Of a DNA stretch of 22,568 nt, positions 22,545 to 22,568 are shown piece by piece. Within the stretch, counting starts at the first letter, position 1. Each line of letters begins with the position of its first letter. The position numbers and the translations under genes are program-made. The stretch comes from DATEVL01 sp035281845 (GTDB lineage Bacteria > Chloroflexota > Anaerolineae > Anaerolineales > E44-bin32). The notes under the pieces were generated by a model. That model searched no databases. It was not told the DNA's origin and was given only the letters and a program-made list of their open reading frames with translations. The stretch lies in assembly GCA_035281845.1 (NCBI GenBank), contig DATEVL010000019.1, positions 1-22,568 on the forward strand. Reading direction: 5' to 3'.

Positions 22545-22568
22545 GGAGCGCCGGTGTAGCCCCGGTCT

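Overview
The window is a high-GC bacterial chromosome segment. Its gene families (FdrA/DUF1116/DUF2877 trio, several DinB/ClbS proteins, a decayed prenyltransferase-like gene, SCP2-type thiolase and class III CoA-transferase) resemble what is found in environmental Chloroflexota. There is no rRNA or marker gene to fix the phylum, so this assignment is a low-confidence inference.

Layout. (1) Positions 1-211 hold what may be the tail of a plus-strand gene. (2) From about 15070 down to 248, almost everything is on the minus strand in one long co-directional block. Reading in the direction of transcription it contains: FAD subunit and 2Fe-2S subunit of a xanthine-dehydrogenase-family molybdenum hydroxylase, amidase, FdrA (AllF), DUF1116 (AllG), an inserted four-helix-bundle gene flanked by heptanucleotide arrays, a metal-dependent cyclase-family hydrolase, a DinB protein, a pore-loop membrane protein, the molybdenum subunit of the hydroxylase, DUF2877 (AllH), a DinB-TPR protein, a lipoprotein cytochrome c and a nucleotidyltransferase-like protein. 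Many junctions are overlaps (TTGA, ATGA, TGATG, 8 nt) or gaps of only a few bases, so much of the block is probably co-transcribed. (3) Positions about 15157-16860 look like integron gene-cassette material: a convincing attC site (15724-15823), a cassette with a stand-alone Lrp/AsnC ligand-binding domain, a DUF3800 gene of foreign composition, and a truncated second attC. No integrase is present. (4) Positions 17055-18042 are a pseudogene of a prenyltransferase/squalene-cyclase-like protein with two stops and two frameshifts. (5) Positions 18180-20560 carry a CaiB/BaiF CoA-transferase and an SCP2-type thiolase whose usual catalytic Cys is Thr. (6) After a long palindromic repeat come minus-strand CoxG-like, DEDDh exonuclease and YhhN (lysoplasmalogenase-like) genes.

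How the genes fit together. In E. coli the AllFGH proteins form oxamate carbamoyltransferase, the late step of anaerobic allantoin use. Here all three are encoded in one block with a three-subunit molybdenum hydroxylase, an amidase and a cyclase-family hydrolase. The simplest inference is an N-heterocycle or ureide catabolic island: the hydroxylase oxidises a ring, the cyclase-type hydrolase and amidase open or deamidate it, and AllFGH recovers carbamoyl phosphate. The substrate cannot be read from the sequence and no carbamate kinase is in the window. The molybdenum subunit carries the PYRGAGR loop of the form II (non-CO) group, so it should not be called CO dehydrogenase.
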